Positions 5,989-7,267 of a stretch of DNA of 7,267 nucleotides are shown one piece after another; positions within the stretch are counted from its first letter, which is position 1, and each line of letters begins with the position of its first letter. The position numbers and the translations under genes were made by a program. Below the pieces are notes generated by a model, which saw only the letters and a list, made by a program, of their open reading frames with translations, had not been told where the DNA came from and ran no database searches. This DNA is from Bacillota bacterium (GTDB taxonomy: Bacteria > Bacillota_B > Desulfitobacteriia > Desulfitobacteriales > Desulfitobacteriaceae), in contig JAJYAS010000166.1 in NCBI GenBank assembly GCA_021779415.1, forward strand, positions 1 to 7,267, in the 5' to 3' direction.

Positions 5989-6953
5989 AAAAAATCTATG
6001 AGTGGAAAAGTGACATGAAGGGCCTTCTCTGTACATTCATCCAAGAGAAAAAGATGACTAACTTCATATACAAGAAACAGACTAGAGAATTGGAACGATT
6101 CGATGCTTATTACTATTACAACGGCTACAGCGGAATTAATCTAACAAAGCCGATGCTAGACCGCTACATCTATGGTGAATTTGAAAAGCCGTGTACTCAT
6201 TACAAAAAGGAAATCCTTATGAGGAATTTTGCTGAATTTCTAAGCAGGCACGGACATTTAGTTTATATACCCATAATTAAATCCGCCTCTCAGAAGAGGA
6301 GTTCTCATATTCCTTATATATTTGCAAAAAAACAATTGCATAAATTCTTTATGGCAGTCGATTCCTACCCCTTGGAAGTAACTAACAATCGCAACGTGCT
6401 TGATCCGATACTGTTCCGTCTTCTGTATGGAAGTGGTTTGCGAGTCTCGGAAGCACTAAACCTACAGCTTAAGGACATCGACATTGAGGAAAATGTTCTC
6501 GTAATTCGTCATGCCAAGAATAACAAAGATCGGCTTGTCCCTATTGCACAGAGTCTGACCAAACGGATACGGCTTCTGCTGGATACATACCACAGGTTCA
6601 ATAAGGACGACTCCTTCTTGTTTCCTAGTATGACTGGAAACAGAACAGATAAAAGTGCCGTTCACCGTCGTTTTCGAGATTATCTGCTTATGGCAGATAT
6701 TCCGCATACGTCTGCCGGGCCAAGGGTTCACGACCTTCGCCATACCTTCGCTGTCTGTTGTCTGAAGAAATGGGTGCTTTCCGGTTCGGAACTTATGACG
6801 GTCCTTCCCTATCTAGCAGCCTATATGGGACATACCGATTTTCGGGGAACCCAATATTATCTGAGGCTCACAGCGGACTTGTATCCCGATCTGATCAGCC
6901 GAACGGAAGCGGAATTTGGATATGTTATTCCGAACGGGGGACGGCTATTATGA
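5985..6953 (+). CDS. Tyrosine recombinase, second of trio (RitB-like)
   Basis: A 322-residue recombinase of XerC/D-like size. A SAM-like core-binding domain (about 8-100) is followed by a catalytic domain with R153 in SGLRVSEAL, K181 in AKNNKDR, H249 and R252 in RVHDLRHTF, H283 in YMGHTDF and the tyrosine pair YY at 291-292 in GTQYYLRL. Y292 aligns best with the family nucleophile. All catalytic positions are present. The start overlaps the previous stop as ATGA and has GAGGTGG (5974-5980) just upstream, so translation is coupled but also has its own ribosome site. It is distinct in sequence from the first trio gene, so the set is not a recent tandem duplication. Confidence 0.92.
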   Translation: MKKIYEWKSDMKGLLCTFIQEKKMTNFIYKKQTRELERFDAYYYYNGYSGINLTKPMLDRYIYGEFEKPCTHYKKEILMRNFAEFLSRHGHLVYIPIIKSASQKRSSHIPYIFAKKQLHKFFMAVDSYPLEVTNNRNVLDPILFRLLYGSGLRVSEALNLQLKDIDIEENVLVIRHAKNNKDRLVPIAQSLTKRIRLLLDTYHRFNKDDSFLFPSMTGNRTDKSAVHRRFRDYLLMADIPHTSAGPRVHDLRHTFAVCCLKKWVLSGSELMTVLPYLAAYMGHTDFRGTQYYLRLTADLYPDLISRTEAEFGYVIPNGGRLL

Positions 6954-7267
6954 AGGAAAGAGACTTCCCGAGATACCTTACCGGTTTCCTCTCTCAGTAC
7001 CTTCCCGGTCAGAAAAATGTGAGCCCCCATACAATTGCTGCCTACAGAGATACATTCAAGCTGTTCCTCACCTACTGTGAAACCTGCAAAGGGCTAGCTC
7101 CTGAGAGAATTACGATGGCTCAGCTTACTAAGGAACTTGTACTGGGTTTTTTAGAATGGATTGAGACAGAGCGAGGCTGTTCTATCCCTACCAGAAATCA
7201 TCGATTGGCCGTTATTCATTCCTTCTGCCGATATACCCAGAAAGAATTTCCGGAAAATCTCTATGAA
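6950..7267 (+). CDS. Tyrosine recombinase, third of trio (RitC-like), N-terminal part
   Basis: The frame is open from the ATG at 6950 to the window edge (106 codons). The translation starts MKERDFPRYLTGFLSQYLP and contains SPHTIAAYRDTFKLFLTYC and RLAVIHSFCRY, the classic N-terminal SAM-like core-binding domain of phage-integrase-type recombinases, including the 'S-x-x-T-x-x-x-Y-x-x-x-x-x-x-F' pattern. The catalytic domain lies beyond the window. The ATG overlaps the previous stop as ATGA, with a GGGGGA purine run about 9 bases upstream. The position and coupling complete the three-recombinase layout. Confidence 0.88.
   Translation, partial: MKERDFPRYLTGFLSQYLPGQKNVSPHTIAAYRDTFKLFLTYCETCKGLAPERITMAQLTKELVLGFLEWIETERGCSIPTRNHRLAVIHSFCRYTQKEFPENLYE

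Larger units (their letters stand above)
4598..7267 (+). mobile_element. RIT-type element (three tyrosine recombinases in trio), left end and most of the body
   Basis: Three tyrosine recombinase genes of different size and type lie in the same direction with ATGA overlaps (4-base overlaps at 5985-5988 and 6950-6953). This is the hallmark of RIT elements: recombinase A, B and C in fixed order with little or no cargo. The left end is placed at about 4598, where repeated TTATGnnGAG motifs begin and the integrase reading frame is lost. The right end lies beyond the window. The family's mechanism is poorly known; presumably the three enzymes act together on the end repeats. Confidence 0.8.

Noticed and set aside
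1..7267. CRISPR array, defence genes or antibiotic resistance cargo
   Set aside because: No regularly spaced repeats and no gene other than recombinases and transposase were found on either strand.

Overview
The whole window is mobile DNA. It holds eight genes or gene pieces for DNA strand-exchange enzymes of three chemistries (three serine recombinases, one HUH transposase, four tyrosine recombinases) and no recognisable host gene. Moderate-to-low GC, strong AGGAGG-type ribosome sites and the serine-recombinase style suggest a Firmicutes host, probably Clostridia. That is inference: no chromosomal marker gene is present.

Region 1 (1-2728, + strand) is a run of three tightly packed large serine recombinase genes. 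The first is only a C-terminal tail (1-129). The second (129-1055) has the DNA-binding 'recombinase' domain and zinc ribbon but no catalytic resolvase domain. The third (1058-2728) is complete and carries the catalytic serine. All three share the same C-terminal strand pattern, so they look like diverged paralogues acting as one integration/excision module of a larger element that extends to the left.

Region 2 (2729-3255) has no gene. It contains several dyads, a possible extended -10 promoter, a near-perfect 17-bp inverted repeat (2984-3000 / 3071-3087) and, inside it, a convincing intrinsic terminator on the - strand. It probably includes one end of the IS91-like element and possibly an attachment site of the serine module.

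Region 3 (about 2984-4597, - strand) is an IS91-family element. A Y2/HUH transposase (3256-4422) is translationally coupled to the 3' end of a tyrosine integrase gene (4415-4597). Only the last 60 codons of the integrase remain. The break falls exactly at the codons for its HxxR catalytic motif.

Region 4 (about 4598 to the right edge, + strand) is what broke that gene: three overlapping tyrosine recombinase genes (4741-5988, 5985-6953, 6950 to beyond 7267) in the layout of RIT (recombinase-in-trio) elements. The left end of the trio carries four copies of a 10-bp motif TTATG[GT][AG]GAG within 53 bp, two of them head-to-head as a near-palindrome. A perfect 11-bp hairpin covers the ribosome site and first start codon of the first gene.

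The inferred order of events is that an IS91-like element came to lie beside a serine-recombinase module, and a RIT-type element then inserted into the IS91-linked integrase gene.
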